64,000 nucleotides of DNA from assembly GCF_014698795.1 (NCBI RefSeq), contig NZ_JACJTR010000011.1, positions 162,409 to 226,408 on the forward strand, in the 5' to 3' direction. Position numbers and translations under genes: made by a program. The DNA comes from Nostoc sp. FACHB-892. Lineage in GTDB: Bacteria > Cyanobacteriota > Cyanobacteriia > Cyanobacteriales > Nostocaceae. The notes under the pieces were generated by a model, which had not been told where the DNA came from, ran no database searches, and worked only from the letters and a program-made list of their open reading frames with translations. Shown here piece by piece: positions 34,794 to 43,292 of the stretch (within the stretch, counting starts at the first letter, position 1; each line of letters starts with the position of its first letter).

Positions 34794-35251
34794 CTATCCC
34801 TCTCAGGTGTGTTGTAGACGCAAGTGTTGCTATCAAGCAATTTGTACCAGATGATCCACTAACTCCGAAAGTTAATCAACTGTTTGCTCATCTTGGCAAT
34901 CCTCAAACTGCGATCTTTGTCCCAGACCTGTTTTACATTGAGTGTGGCAACATCATTTGGAAGTATGTCCGCGCTAGACTTTATGCTGTTGCTGATGTGC
35001 CAGCAGATTTAGCAACTCTCAAAAGCTTCCCTTTGCGTGTTGTCTCCACGGCTGACTTGATGGCGGATGCAGTTGCGATCGCATTAAATTATGGAATCTC
35101 CGCCTACGATGGATCTTATATCGCGCTTTCTCAACAGGTAGGTGCTACTTTGCTGACTCTCGACGGTAAGCTGGTGAAGGCTCTAGCAGCTTCGTCTTAT
35201 AATGTTTGCTCGTTTAATGACTTCGAGGTTCCGCCGTTAGAGTCAATGTAG
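34790..35251 (+). CDS. vapC: VapC/FitB-type PIN-domain toxin
   Basis: The 153-residue PIN ribonuclease has the acidic quartet: Asp in VVDASVAIKQF, Glu in YIECGNIIWKY, Asp in SAYDGSYIALSQ and Asp in LTLDGKLVKAL. Such toxins cleave tRNA or rRNA. Coupled to the upstream FitA-type antitoxin through an ATGA overlap. Confidence 0.92.
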   Translation: MTIPLRCVVDASVAIKQFVPDDPLTPKVNQLFAHLGNPQTAIFVPDLFYIECGNIIWKYVRARLYAVADVPADLATLKSFPLRVVSTADLMADAVAIALNYGISAYDGSYIALSQQVGATLLTLDGKLVKALAASSYNVCSFNDFEVPPLESM

Positions 35252-35432
35252 AAGCGATCGCCTTTCCTCACCATATATTTAACCCCAAAGTATTAGATAA
35301 GACTAAACATCTCGACATAAACTCAGAATTGGGGGAATTTAATTTTTCTCACCGACTTAACTTAGTTGCAATAAAATTAGTTTGTAAAGCAGGGTATAAA
35401 CCTGCTGTTTTTTTAATACTCAATTGTCAAAA

Positions 35433-35879
35433 ATGTCTTTTACTTATAACCGCACGGTTCGTTTTCAAGATACTGATGCTGCTGGAGTAGTTTATTTTGC
35501 TAATGTTTTGGGTATTTGCCATGAAGCTTATGAAGAATCTCTAGAAGCATCAGGTATTAATCTCAAAGATTTTTTTACTAATCCTTCTGTAGCTTTCCCC
35601 ATTGTTCATGCTAGTGTCGATTTTTTGCGCCCTATGTTTGGCGGGGACAAGTTACTGATTAGCTTAATTCCCCAAAAACTAGGTGCTGATAAGTTTGAAA
35701 TTACTTACGAAATTGCAGTGGCTGAGGTAGTAGTTGCTAAAGCTATTACTAGGCATGTTTGTATTGATGCAAGTAGTCGAAGTAAGCAGGAATTACCTGA
35801 TGAGATTATTCAGTGGTTGGAAACGAACCGCAGAGACGCAGAGGGCGCAGAGAGAAGAAGGTCGAGAGAGATTATGTGA
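35433..35879 (+). CDS. 1,4-dihydroxy-2-naphthoyl-CoA thioesterase
   Basis: The hotdog-fold protein (148 residues from the ATG at 35433) has [20 protein letters not shown], with the catalytic Asp of 4-hydroxybenzoyl-CoA-type thioesterases, and is placed tail to tail with menE. In phylloquinone synthesis this enzyme releases DHNA from DHNA-CoA, the step before MenA. The last 15-18 residues ([17 protein letters not shown]) are encoded by a CGCAGAGACGCAGAGG-type repeat, so the native C-terminus has been replaced. It overlaps menE by eight bases on the opposite strand. Confidence 0.88.
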   Translation: MSFTYNRTVRFQDTDAAGVVYFANVLGICHEAYEESLEASGINLKDFFTNPSVAFPIVHASVDFLRPMFGGDKLLISLIPQKLGADKFEITYEIAVAEVVVAKAITRHVCIDASSRSKQELPDEIIQWLETNRRDAEGAERRRSREIM

Positions 35880-37272
35880 TAGGATTTTGGAGGAATTCTG
35901 CGGCTATTTGCTGTAGCTGTTGGCGGTTAATCTTACCTTGGGAGTTACGGGGTAAGTTTTGCTGGGGAATCCAATATTTTGGAATTTTAAATTTGCTGAG
36001 TTTGTCTTTGAGTAGGGTTTGGATTTTTAAGGCAGAGATATCTGATTTTTTGGGAATGTAAATCGCTGTTAAAGCTTGTCCCCAGTGTTTATCTGGGATA
36101 CCGATGACACAAATATCGGCAACCAGTTGAGTTGATTGTATAGCTGATTCAATCTCTACTGGGTAAATATTTTCGCCACCTGTAATAATTTTTTCGCTGT
36201 TACGTCCGAAAATATTTAAATGTCCTTGTTCGTCTAAAAAACCTAAATCATCTACTGTGAAATCAGCTTGATTTTCTCTAGTTTTAGGATAGTAACCAAG
36301 GGCTAAAGATTGAGCATGAATGGTGATATTTCCGATTTGATTGGAATTTAAAATTTCGCCTTGCTGATTGCGAATAGTTACTTTTGCATGGGGAAGAATT
36401 TGACCACTGCTAATTTTACCACCGAGAAAATCATCCGGTTTGAGGGTAGCAATTTGAGAGGCGGTTTCTGTCATGCCATAAGTAGGTGCTAACCGGATGC
36501 GATGAAATCTGGCTTTTTCTAGTAGTTCGTTCCATGCTGGCGCACCTCCTAAAAGTACGGTATTAAATTGAGATAACCATTCAGTTAATTCTGGATTTTG
36601 CAGGAGGCGTTGTAACTGTGTTGGTACTAAAGATATGAAAAATTCTGATTGTTTAATATTTAATATTTGACTAGATTCTACGGCTTTAAATGGTTGAATA
36701 GCTACTTTACCTTTGGTGGTGAAAGAACGCATAAATTGCATCAAACCACTAACATGATATAGCGGTAATACACAAAATGAATTAACTCGCTTTAGTTGAA
36801 AGTATTCAGTAAATCCTTTTACAGATGCTATGAAAGTTTCCCAAGTGTGAATGGCAAATTTAATTTCTCCTGATGAACCACCTGTAGGAATCATTATGCT
36901 ATTGGGAATTGGGCATTGGATATTATTATTTCCATGCCCCATGCACCATGCCCCATTCCCCATTCCCAAAATAATATCTGGTTGTACTAAATCAAAGACT
37001 TGTTGCCATTCTTGTGTTCCCCAGTCGGGGTTACAAAGAAAAACTGGACAACTAGCTGCACAAGCGGCAATAAAACTTGCTAAAAACCGCACTGGTTCGC
37101 GTTCGGCTAAGATGATTTTTGGTGGTGTTCCAGACGCTGATAGTTGTGTTAGTTCTAAATATAATTTTTGAGCTATTTGATTAAATTGACGGCTGTCATA
37201 ACCAATAAGCCAATCATCCTGAGCCAGATTGTTAAGGCAGTCTAAAGGTCGTTCCATAAACTTTGAAACCAC
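35872..37272 (-). CDS. menE: o-Succinylbenzoate-CoA ligase
   Basis: The 466-residue acyl-adenylating enzyme activates OSB with ATP and CoA. The motifs are [20 protein letters not shown] (A3 loop), [16 protein letters not shown] (A5), [20 protein letters not shown] (A8) and [13 protein letters not shown] (A10 Lys). About residues 102-125 ([20 protein letters not shown]) are encoded by GGGCATGGGG-type repeat DNA directly before the A3 motif and look like an in-frame insertion. It starts 31 bases inside menC, so translation is coupled. Confidence 0.93.
   Translation of the reverse strand: MVSKFMERPLDCLNNLAQDDWLIGYDSRQFNQIAQKLYLELTQLSASGTPPKIILAEREPVRFLASFIAACAASCPVFLCNPDWGTQEWQQVFDLVQPDIILGMGNGAWCMGHGNNNIQCPIPNSIMIPTGGSSGEIKFAIHTWETFIASVKGFTEYFQLKRVNSFCVLPLYHVSGLMQFMRSFTTKGKVAIQPFKAVESSQILNIKQSEFFISLVPTQLQRLLQNPELTEWLSQFNTVLLGGAPAWNELLEKARFHRIRLAPTYGMTETASQIATLKPDDFLGGKISSGQILPHAKVTIRNQQGEILNSNQIGNITIHAQSLALGYYPKTRENQADFTVDDLGFLDEQGHLNIFGRNSEKIITGGENIYPVEIESAIQSTQLVADICVIGIPDKHWGQALTAIYIPKKSDISALKIQTLLKDKLSKFKIPKYWIPQQNLPRNSQGKINRQQLQQIAAEFLQNPIT
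36893..36970. repeat. CCCATGCCCCAT-type repeat inside menE
   Basis: TTTCCATGCCCCATGCACCA followed by TGCCCCATTCCCCATTCCC is the same family as the string at 38268-38296 between menC and menA. Here it is translated in frame. Confidence 0.75.
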
Positions 37273-38240
37273 GTTTCTTCTTGTTCAAAAAAATGGTCGA
37301 TACCAAAACCAATTGCCCTGTTGTTTCGGGATAATTCGGCTGCGAGTTGGAGTGCTGCAAGTCTACCGATCGCAGTTTCAAATACTGAAGAAAATACAGT
37401 ATCAATTTGATGTTGGTGGCAAAACTTTCTCAGCCGAGATGGTGATCCAACTATTCCAGGCTTTATGACAAAAATTCCTCGCCAACCTTGTTGATAACAG
37501 GAGGCGAGTTGCCCAAGTGTGGCGACAGATTCATCTAAAGCGATCGCAGTTTCATAACTCGTACTCAATTCCAACATTTGCTGAAATTGCTCCACGGGTA
37601 GCGGTTGTTCGATAAATTCAATTTCTAGGGGTAGTTCTGGATTTGCCTTAAAATTGTCGCAAGTCCGCAGCCATAAGTTTGCTTCGTCATAGCTGAGTCC
37701 ACCGTTGGCATCTAATCGCAGTTTGGTAAAGGCTGGTAATGTCTGTATTAATGACTCAAAAATTTCTAGTTCATTAGCGATCGCATACACACCAATTTTC
37801 CACTTAAATGTGTGATATCCCTGCTCCCACAAAGTTTCCCACTGATTTAAAGCCGCTTCACCGGCTGGTAATAAAGCACTGTAGAAGAGTGAATTAGGAG
37901 TTAAGAGTGAGAAGTTAGGAGTTATGATATTTGCCTCACTCCCCCACTCTTGCGCTGACTCAAAGCCAAATTGACAAGCAGGTAATTTATCTGGGATGGA
38001 GAAAATTATCTTGTCTGTGATTTCTTCTGGGAGTTGGCAACAAAAGTCTAAGGCTTGTTCTAGGGTTTCGGAACCAAACCAACTAATAGGGGCAATTTCT
38101 CCCCACCCGACTTTACCTGATTCATCGGTAAGGCGAAGAATAATACCTTCACGAATATCCCACTTACCATGATTGGTAGTCAGCGATCGCAAAAACTTTC
38201 GCTGATATGGACGAAATTCAAATCTGTAGTCATTAGTCAT
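37242..38240 (-). CDS. menC: o-Succinylbenzoate synthase
   Basis: The 332-residue enolase-superfamily enzyme dehydrates SHCHC to OSB. The barrel residues are visible: Lys pair in FKWKIGVY, Asp in LRLDANGGLS, Glu in EFIEQPLP, Asp in ALDESVATL and Lys in FVIKPGIVG. Around residues 100-118 the stretch SEANIITPNFSLLTPNS is encoded by GGAGTTAAGAGTGAGAAG repeat units and appears inserted in a loop before the barrel. Translationally coupled to menE. Confidence 0.94.
   Translation of the reverse strand: MTNDYRFEFRPYQRKFLRSLTTNHGKWDIREGIILRLTDESGKVGWGEIAPISWFGSETLEQALDFCCQLPEEITDKIIFSIPDKLPACQFGFESAQEWGSEANIITPNFSLLTPNSLFYSALLPAGEAALNQWETLWEQGYHTFKWKIGVYAIANELEIFESLIQTLPAFTKLRLDANGGLSYDEANLWLRTCDNFKANPELPLEIEFIEQPLPVEQFQQMLELSTSYETAIALDESVATLGQLASCYQQGWRGIFVIKPGIVGSPSRLRKFCHQHQIDTVFSSVFETAIGRLAALQLAAELSRNNRAIGFGIDHFFEQEETWFQSLWNDL
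37889..37945. repeat. TTAGGAGTTAAGAGTGAGAA-type repeat inside menC
   Basis: GAATTAGGAGTTAAGAGTGA and GAAGTTAGGAGTTATGATAT are near-duplicate units of an intergenic repeat type, here read in frame in menC. Confidence 0.65.
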
Positions 38241-38298
38241 TAGTCATTAGTTATTTTCCCTTTGTTTCAATGCCCAATGCCCCATGCCCCATGCCCAA
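38226..38298. repeat. Mixed heptamer and CCCATGCCC repeats between menC and menA
   Basis: AGTCATTAGTCATTAGTCAT (about 38227-38250) is followed by AATGCCCAATGCCCCATGCC (about 38268-38290), filling the 58-base gap between the two genes. Confidence 0.8.
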
Positions 38299-39195
38299 CT
38301 AAAGAATAAATCCCAGTCCGAACAGCAAGCAAGCCCAGAAATGCACGGCTACAGCGATGAATTTACAGTTACTAACTTTATCTGGTTGATTATGATTTTC
38401 TTGAACGTGGCGGCATAATTTGAAGGCAAAGGGTAAACTCACCCAACTCAGCAATGTCCAAATTGGAGAAATCCCCCACAGTACAAACAGCAAGGTGAGG
38501 GGATAAATGCTACCAGTGAACCAAACTAGGAGTTGCGCCCCTTTTTGGGTTCCTAGACGGACGATAGGCGATCGCTTACCTGCGGCTATGTCATCCTTAA
38601 CTTGGTGAAAGTGGGAGCAAAACAAGACTAAGGTTGTGGCAATCCCGACAATCACTGAGGCTGCTAAACTTGTGAGTGACCAAGTTTGGGTTTGGCTGTA
38701 GTAGGCTGCCTCTACTGCTAAGGGACCAAAGGCAAAAAAGCAAAGAATCTCGCCTAAACCCTGATATCCTAAGCGAAAGGGAGGCCCTTGGTACATATAG
38801 CCCAATCCGCAGCATAGTAGAATTATGCCGATAACAGTTAGGTCTTGTTGCCAAAAGGTGATTGCTAGTATGCCCAGCAATCCCAAACCTAAACACAAGT
38901 TTCCTAACCAAAATACTAATAGCTTATCGCCTGTTAAATTAACCAGAGAATGGTGCTTATTTTGATCAATACCTGTTTCTGAATCAAAGACATCATTACT
39001 GATATTTTCCCAGGCAAGAATTAAAATCGCAGCAGCTACAAAAGTAGAAAATACTGTACTATTGAACATTTTAGTTTCTGCAAATGCTACTGCTGTTCCT
39101 ACCCAAATGGGCATAATGGCAACGCTGTACATTGGCGGTTTAATCGCTGCCATCCATAACTTAGTGTTGGGATATAAAATTTGCTTGGTAGTCAT
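38299..39195 (-). CDS. menA: 1,4-dihydroxy-2-naphthoate phytyl/prenyltransferase
   Basis: The 298-residue UbiA-superfamily membrane enzyme attaches the phytyl chain to DHNA. The two Asp-rich sites are NDVFDSETGID (about residue 68) and QVKDDIAAGKRSPIVRLG (about 185), and eight to nine membrane helices are visible. It heads the minus-strand run menA-menC-menE, in which gaps are 58 bases or less. Confidence 0.94.
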   Translation of the reverse strand: MTTKQILYPNTKLWMAAIKPPMYSVAIMPIWVGTAVAFAETKMFNSTVFSTFVAAAILILAWENISNDVFDSETGIDQNKHHSLVNLTGDKLLVFWLGNLCLGLGLLGILAITFWQQDLTVIGIILLCCGLGYMYQGPPFRLGYQGLGEILCFFAFGPLAVEAAYYSQTQTWSLTSLAASVIVGIATTLVLFCSHFHQVKDDIAAGKRSPIVRLGTQKGAQLLVWFTGSIYPLTLLFVLWGISPIWTLLSWVSLPFAFKLCRHVQENHNQPDKVSNCKFIAVAVHFWACLLFGLGFIL

Positions 39196-39503
39196 CAGTT
39201 GTGATTAATTAAATTGCCGGAATATTACTCACTCTTGAGATTTTATGATTTAAAGAGATGCTAGATATACATGAGCTAAAAACAACTACTACTTTGACTG
39301 TGGCTCGTTCACATCGCGTTGTTAACATTCCACCCTCACCTTGGCAGTCTAAGGCTGGAACTGTCTTGTCCGGGTCTAGGAACACCACAAACAAGGTAAA
39401 CTCTACGCTGGTGAAATAGCAACTTAATATGTTACCTGTAGAAATACGACCACGATTTATTACACTTTAGGAAGTTAACTTAAAAAAAATTTACTATAGA
39501 GCC
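39196..39503. other. Divergent menA/menF control region
   Basis: This 308-base gap must hold both promoters. An open stretch on the plus strand (about 39290-39418) translates to TVARSHRVVNIPPSPWQSKA then GTVLSGSRNTTNKVNSTLVK and looks codon-like but has no start; it may be a gene fragment and I cannot identify it. Confidence 0.4.
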
Positions 39504-40919
39504 ATGACAGTTTCACCATGTCGTAGCAACCTCTTTGTAGAGGACAAAGATTTATATCAATTTTTGGTAGCGGTGCAAGAAAAGTGCGTCAAAAATAATT
39601 GCAGGCAAATTGTCAGTATCTCTCAGGAGATCGATTTAGTTGACCCTTTACTTGTACTAGATAAACTTACACAAGCAAATGAAATAAATTTTTACTTTGA
39701 GGACAAAAGTAAAGGAGAAGCGATAGCAGCAATTGATGCTGTAGCAAAGTTACAAATTGATGGTGCAGATCGTTTTACTCAAGCTGAACATTTTATCAAA
39801 TCTTGTCTAAAAAATATAATTAATTTTGGTAACACTAGCCAAGGTTTTTCTGGCCCTCACTTTTTTTGTTATTTCAGCTTTTTTGATAAAAATGCCCAAG
39901 TAGATTATCCATTTCCATCTGCTACCATCTTTCTTCCACGCTGGCAAGTAGCTGTTAAAAATCAGCGTTGCATATTAGTAACAAATATAATTATCAATAA
40001 AAGTGTAAATATTCAAAGATTATTGGAGAATGTGCAAAATAAAATTGATTTTGTCCAATCTTTAGAATATTACTCTCCTAATATTAATCCTTTTTCAGCA
40101 AAGTTATACAAGAAATCCGTCACAAATCCTGCCCAATTTAAACGTTCAGTAACATCTGTTTTGGAAAAAATTCGGTCTAGTCATTTAAGCAAGATTGTCT
40201 TAGCAGATATATTAGATGTAAAATCAAGCAATCAGTTTGACTTAGTTCAATCCTTAAATAATCTTAGGCAAATACATCCTAATTGTTATATCTTTTCTAC
40301 AAGTAATGGCAAAGGACAAAACTTTATTGGGGCAAGTCCAGAAAGATTAATTAGTATTAATAATCAACAGTTAATTACGGATGCTTTGGCTGGTTCTGCA
40401 CCACGAGGTAAAACCCCTGCTGAAGATGCAGCTAATGCCAATCGCTTACTTAATAGTGAAAAAGAAAAGCACGAACATTCGCTGGTACTTGATTTCATTA
40501 CACAACGCCTATGTCAACTAGGTTTGTTACCACAGATATTAGCACCACGGCTGCGACAATTATCGAATATCCAGCATTTATGGACACCAATAAGTGCTAT
40601 GGTTCCCGCTAACATCCATCCATTAAAGATTGTTGCTCAGTTGCATCCTACACCAGCCGTTGCCGGTGCAACACGAGATGTTGCTTGTGCTGAAATTCGT
40701 CGTTATGAAAACTTTGAGAGGGGTTTGTATGCTGCGCCTCTGGGTTGGATAGATTCTCAAGGGAACTGCGAGTTTATTGTGGGAATTCGTTCAGCCTTGA
40801 TTGATGGCGATCGCGCGAGATTGTATGCTGGTGCTGGTATCGTGGCTGGCTCCGATCCTGATAAGGAGTTTGCAGAGGTGCAACTGAAACTTCAGGCGTT
40901 ATTGAAAGCGTTAGTTTAA
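39504..40919 (+). CDS. menF: Isochorismate synthase
   Basis: The 471-residue chorismate-utilising enzyme converts chorismate to isochorismate, the first step toward phylloquinone. Diagnostic motifs are FSTSNGKGQNFIGASPERLI, DALAGSAPRGKTPAED, EKHEHSLVLDFI, HPTPAVAGATRDVACAEIRR and ERGLYAAPLGWID with GAGIVAGSDPDKEFAEVQLK. It is divergent from menA. The start is the ATG at 39504, with no strong ribosome site. Confidence 0.95.
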   Translation: MTVSPCRSNLFVEDKDLYQFLVAVQEKCVKNNCRQIVSISQEIDLVDPLLVLDKLTQANEINFYFEDKSKGEAIAAIDAVAKLQIDGADRFTQAEHFIKSCLKNIINFGNTSQGFSGPHFFCYFSFFDKNAQVDYPFPSATIFLPRWQVAVKNQRCILVTNIIINKSVNIQRLLENVQNKIDFVQSLEYYSPNINPFSAKLYKKSVTNPAQFKRSVTSVLEKIRSSHLSKIVLADILDVKSSNQFDLVQSLNNLRQIHPNCYIFSTSNGKGQNFIGASPERLISINNQQLITDALAGSAPRGKTPAEDAANANRLLNSEKEKHEHSLVLDFITQRLCQLGLLPQILAPRLRQLSNIQHLWTPISAMVPANIHPLKIVAQLHPTPAVAGATRDVACAEIRRYENFERGLYAAPLGWIDSQGNCEFIVGIRSALIDGDRARLYAGAGIVAGSDPDKEFAEVQLKLQALLKALV

Positions 40920-40999
40920 AGAGACTTCCAAATTAAAAAACATCCAAAGATTTCTCTGCATGAAAGCATATCTTTTAGTTCCAGTATTGTAGATGCTTT

Positions 41000-41542
41000 A
41001 TGAAAATTGAAGTGGTAAAAGCTACTCAACAACAGAAGTCAGTACTGTGTAATTTAATGGAACTATACCAGTATGATTTAAGTGAGATAGAAGCTAAAGA
41101 TGTAGATGCCTGCGGCTTATTTGGCTATCGATATCTTGATTACTATTGGACAGAACCTGAGCGACACCCATTTCTAGTTAAAGTTGATGAGAAACTGGCA
41201 GGGTTTGTACTTGTTAATCAGCATACTTGCCTTCATCAAGATAACAATGCTATGTCTATTGCTGAGTTCTTTATCCTCAAGAAGTATCGAAGTCAGAATA
41301 TTGGTAAACAAGTAGCTACTCACATTTTCGACCAGTTTCTTGGCAATTGGGAGGTACGGCAGACTGCTTTTAACTTAGGCGCACAAGCTTTTTGGAGTAA
41401 GGTAATTAGTCAATACACTAATGGAGCTTTTAAAGAGGCTTTCTTAAATGATGAACGATGGCATGGCCCAATTAAAACTTTTGACAACTCAAATAAACTA
41501 TTTAATATAAAAAATACACCGGAGAAATCGGTGTATTTCTAG
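41000..41542 (+). CDS. GNAT-family N-acetyltransferase
   Basis: The 180-residue protein shows the acetyl-CoA-binding signature FFILKKYRSQNIGKQVATHI (Q/R-x-x-G-x pattern) after a core strand GFVLVNQH. The acceptor substrate is unknown. The C-terminal codons run into a hairpin shared with proA as terminator. Confidence 0.85.
   Translation: MKIEVVKATQQQKSVLCNLMELYQYDLSEIEAKDVDACGLFGYRYLDYYWTEPERHPFLVKVDEKLAGFVLVNQHTCLHQDNNAMSIAEFFILKKYRSQNIGKQVATHIFDQFLGNWEVRQTAFNLGAQAFWSKVISQYTNGAFKEAFLNDERWHGPIKTFDNSNKLFNIKNTPEKSVYF
41512..41538 (-). terminator. Terminator between converging acetyltransferase and proA
   Basis: AAATACACCG and CGGTGTATTT form a perfect 10-bp stem with loop GAGAAAT. On the minus strand it is followed by TTTTTTAT, so it terminates proA; the plus-strand acetyltransferase reads through the stem in its last codons. 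Confidence 0.85.
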
Positions 41543-41573
41543 CATTACTAAAGCATATACTTTTGATGATATC

Positions 41574-42881
41574 TTACACTAAATCCTGATGAGTAAAAGC
41601 TTTAGCATTGGCCCCAGTGTAAGTAGCTACAATATGTCCATCACCAGCCATTTGATATTTGTATGTCACTAACCCTTCTAAACCAACGGGGCCACGGGGA
41701 GGCATTTGTTGCGTACTAATCCCTACTTCTGCACCGAAACCATAGCGGAAACCATCAGCAAATCTGGTAGAACAATTGTGAAATATATTAGCTGAATTTA
41801 CTAATCCAAAGAAAGTTTCCACAGATGTTGAATCTTCAGTAATAATCGCGTCAGTATGACGAGAACCATATTCGTTAATATGCGTGATCGCACCTTCTAA
41901 AGAATCTACAATCTTTATCGACAAAATAAAATCGCTGTATTCTGTTTCCCAGTCTTGCTCTGTTGCAGCTACGATATTAGGCAAAAGTTCTAAGGTGCGT
42001 TTATCACCTCTTAATTCTACATGACGTTCTTGCAAAGCCTCAGCAACTTTTGGTAAAAACTCTATAGCAATTGATTGGTGAACTAGCAAAGTTTCAATTG
42101 CATTACAAACAGCAGGATATTGAGCTTTGGCATCAACGGTAATCGGAACTGCTTTAGAAATATCAGCCGCTTTATCTATATAAAGATGACAAATCCCGTC
42201 CGCGTGGCCCAATACAGGAATCCGTGTATTTTCTTGCACAAACCGCACAAAGTAATTAGAACCTCTAGGAATAATTAAATCTACATATTTATCTAACTTC
42301 AAAAGTTCTAAAGTTTCTTCTCTAGTTGTCAGCAACTGTACCGCATCAGGGTTAACGGCAGTTTGAGATAATCCTTGCTTAATTGCCTTAACTATCGCTT
42401 CGCAAGAACGCACCGCTTCCTTTCCACATTTGAGGATTACACCATTTCCCGATTTGATCGCCAAGGAGACAATTTGAATCGCCGCCTCTGGACGTGCTTC
42501 AAAAATAATCCCCAAAACACCTAAAGGACAAGTAATCCGCTTGAGAATTAAGCCAGTATCAAGTTCGCGGTGAATCTGTACTTTACCAATTGGATCGGCT
42601 AGTTTACCAACATCTCTTACTCCAGCGATCGCGTCTCTTAATTTATGTTCATCCAACTGTAAGCGTTTATAAAGTGGTTTAGGAATTCCTTCGGAAGTAG
42701 CAGCTTCACAATCAGCAATATTTGCTTGTAAAATTTCATCTCTAGCTGATTCTAAAGCTTGAGCGATCGCAACAAGTGCTTGATTTTTTGCTTCAGTCGA
42801 GAGAATTGCCAACTTACTTGCAGCTTGGCGAGTTTGTCCTGCGATCGCAATTAGGGGAGTAGCAATGTTAAAAATAGTCAT
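41574..42881 (-). CDS. proA: Gamma-glutamyl phosphate reductase
   Basis: The 435-residue aldehyde-dehydrogenase-fold enzyme catalyses the NADPH-dependent second step of proline synthesis. Family signatures are [20 protein letters not shown], the catalytic Cys in [14 protein letters not shown] and the C-terminal [19 protein letters not shown] followed by [14 protein letters not shown]. Length is normal. It stands alone. Confidence 0.96.
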   Translation of the reverse strand: MTIFNIATPLIAIAGQTRQAASKLAILSTEAKNQALVAIAQALESARDEILQANIADCEAATSEGIPKPLYKRLQLDEHKLRDAIAGVRDVGKLADPIGKVQIHRELDTGLILKRITCPLGVLGIIFEARPEAAIQIVSLAIKSGNGVILKCGKEAVRSCEAIVKAIKQGLSQTAVNPDAVQLLTTREETLELLKLDKYVDLIIPRGSNYFVRFVQENTRIPVLGHADGICHLYIDKAADISKAVPITVDAKAQYPAVCNAIETLLVHQSIAIEFLPKVAEALQERHVELRGDKRTLELLPNIVAATEQDWETEYSDFILSIKIVDSLEGAITHINEYGSRHTDAIITEDSTSVETFFGLVNSANIFHNCSTRFADGFRYGFGAEVGISTQQMPPRGPVGLEGLVTYKYQMAGDGHIVATYTGANAKAFTHQDLV

Positions 42882-43292
42882 AGCACAAATCTTTACCTTT
42901 TCTTCATCTTATCAATGTGAGTTCATCATTGCTTATCGTCTTCCCCCAATCGGGTGAACCATTTGGGTAATCAATAATTACTCTGATCGGGTGAAGCAAG
43001 ACTTGGTTCAAAAAATTTATTCTGTGATTATCGAACACAGGGAAATACGAGGTGATAACTTCACCATTATTTAAATATTTTAGGTATTATTGCAGAGTTT
43101 ATTTGAAAAATTAAAAATGATTTATGCGTACCAGGGGCTAGAGAGACATCGTAATTTATGTTTTTCTAGCCTTTTTACTTAAGTAAATAATTTATACCGC
43201 CATTATTTAAATTTTTACGAAATTGCAGTGACGATCGCTGGATCTATTGAGTATTGATAGATCAAATACCACTCCTTTGCTAGGGAGATCCT
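42882..43292. other. Gap before the M48 protease gene
   Basis: It contains the near-direct repeat AATCGGGTGAACCA (42947) and GATCGGGTGAAGCA (42977), AT-rich DNA and a separate terminator-like hairpin at 43136-43176. The gap is larger than a simple promoter needs. Confidence 0.45.
43136..43176 (+). terminator. Orphan rho-independent terminator
   Basis: GGCTAGA (43136-43142) pairs with TCTAGCC (43165-43171) and is followed by TTTTT. There is no plus-strand gene immediately upstream, so it may end a small RNA or act as a leader attenuator. Confidence 0.55.

Noticed and set aside
39209..39394. 61-codon minus-strand frame in the menA/menF gap
   Set aside because: No SD or homology; the opposite strand of the same stretch looks slightly more codon-like but lacks a start.
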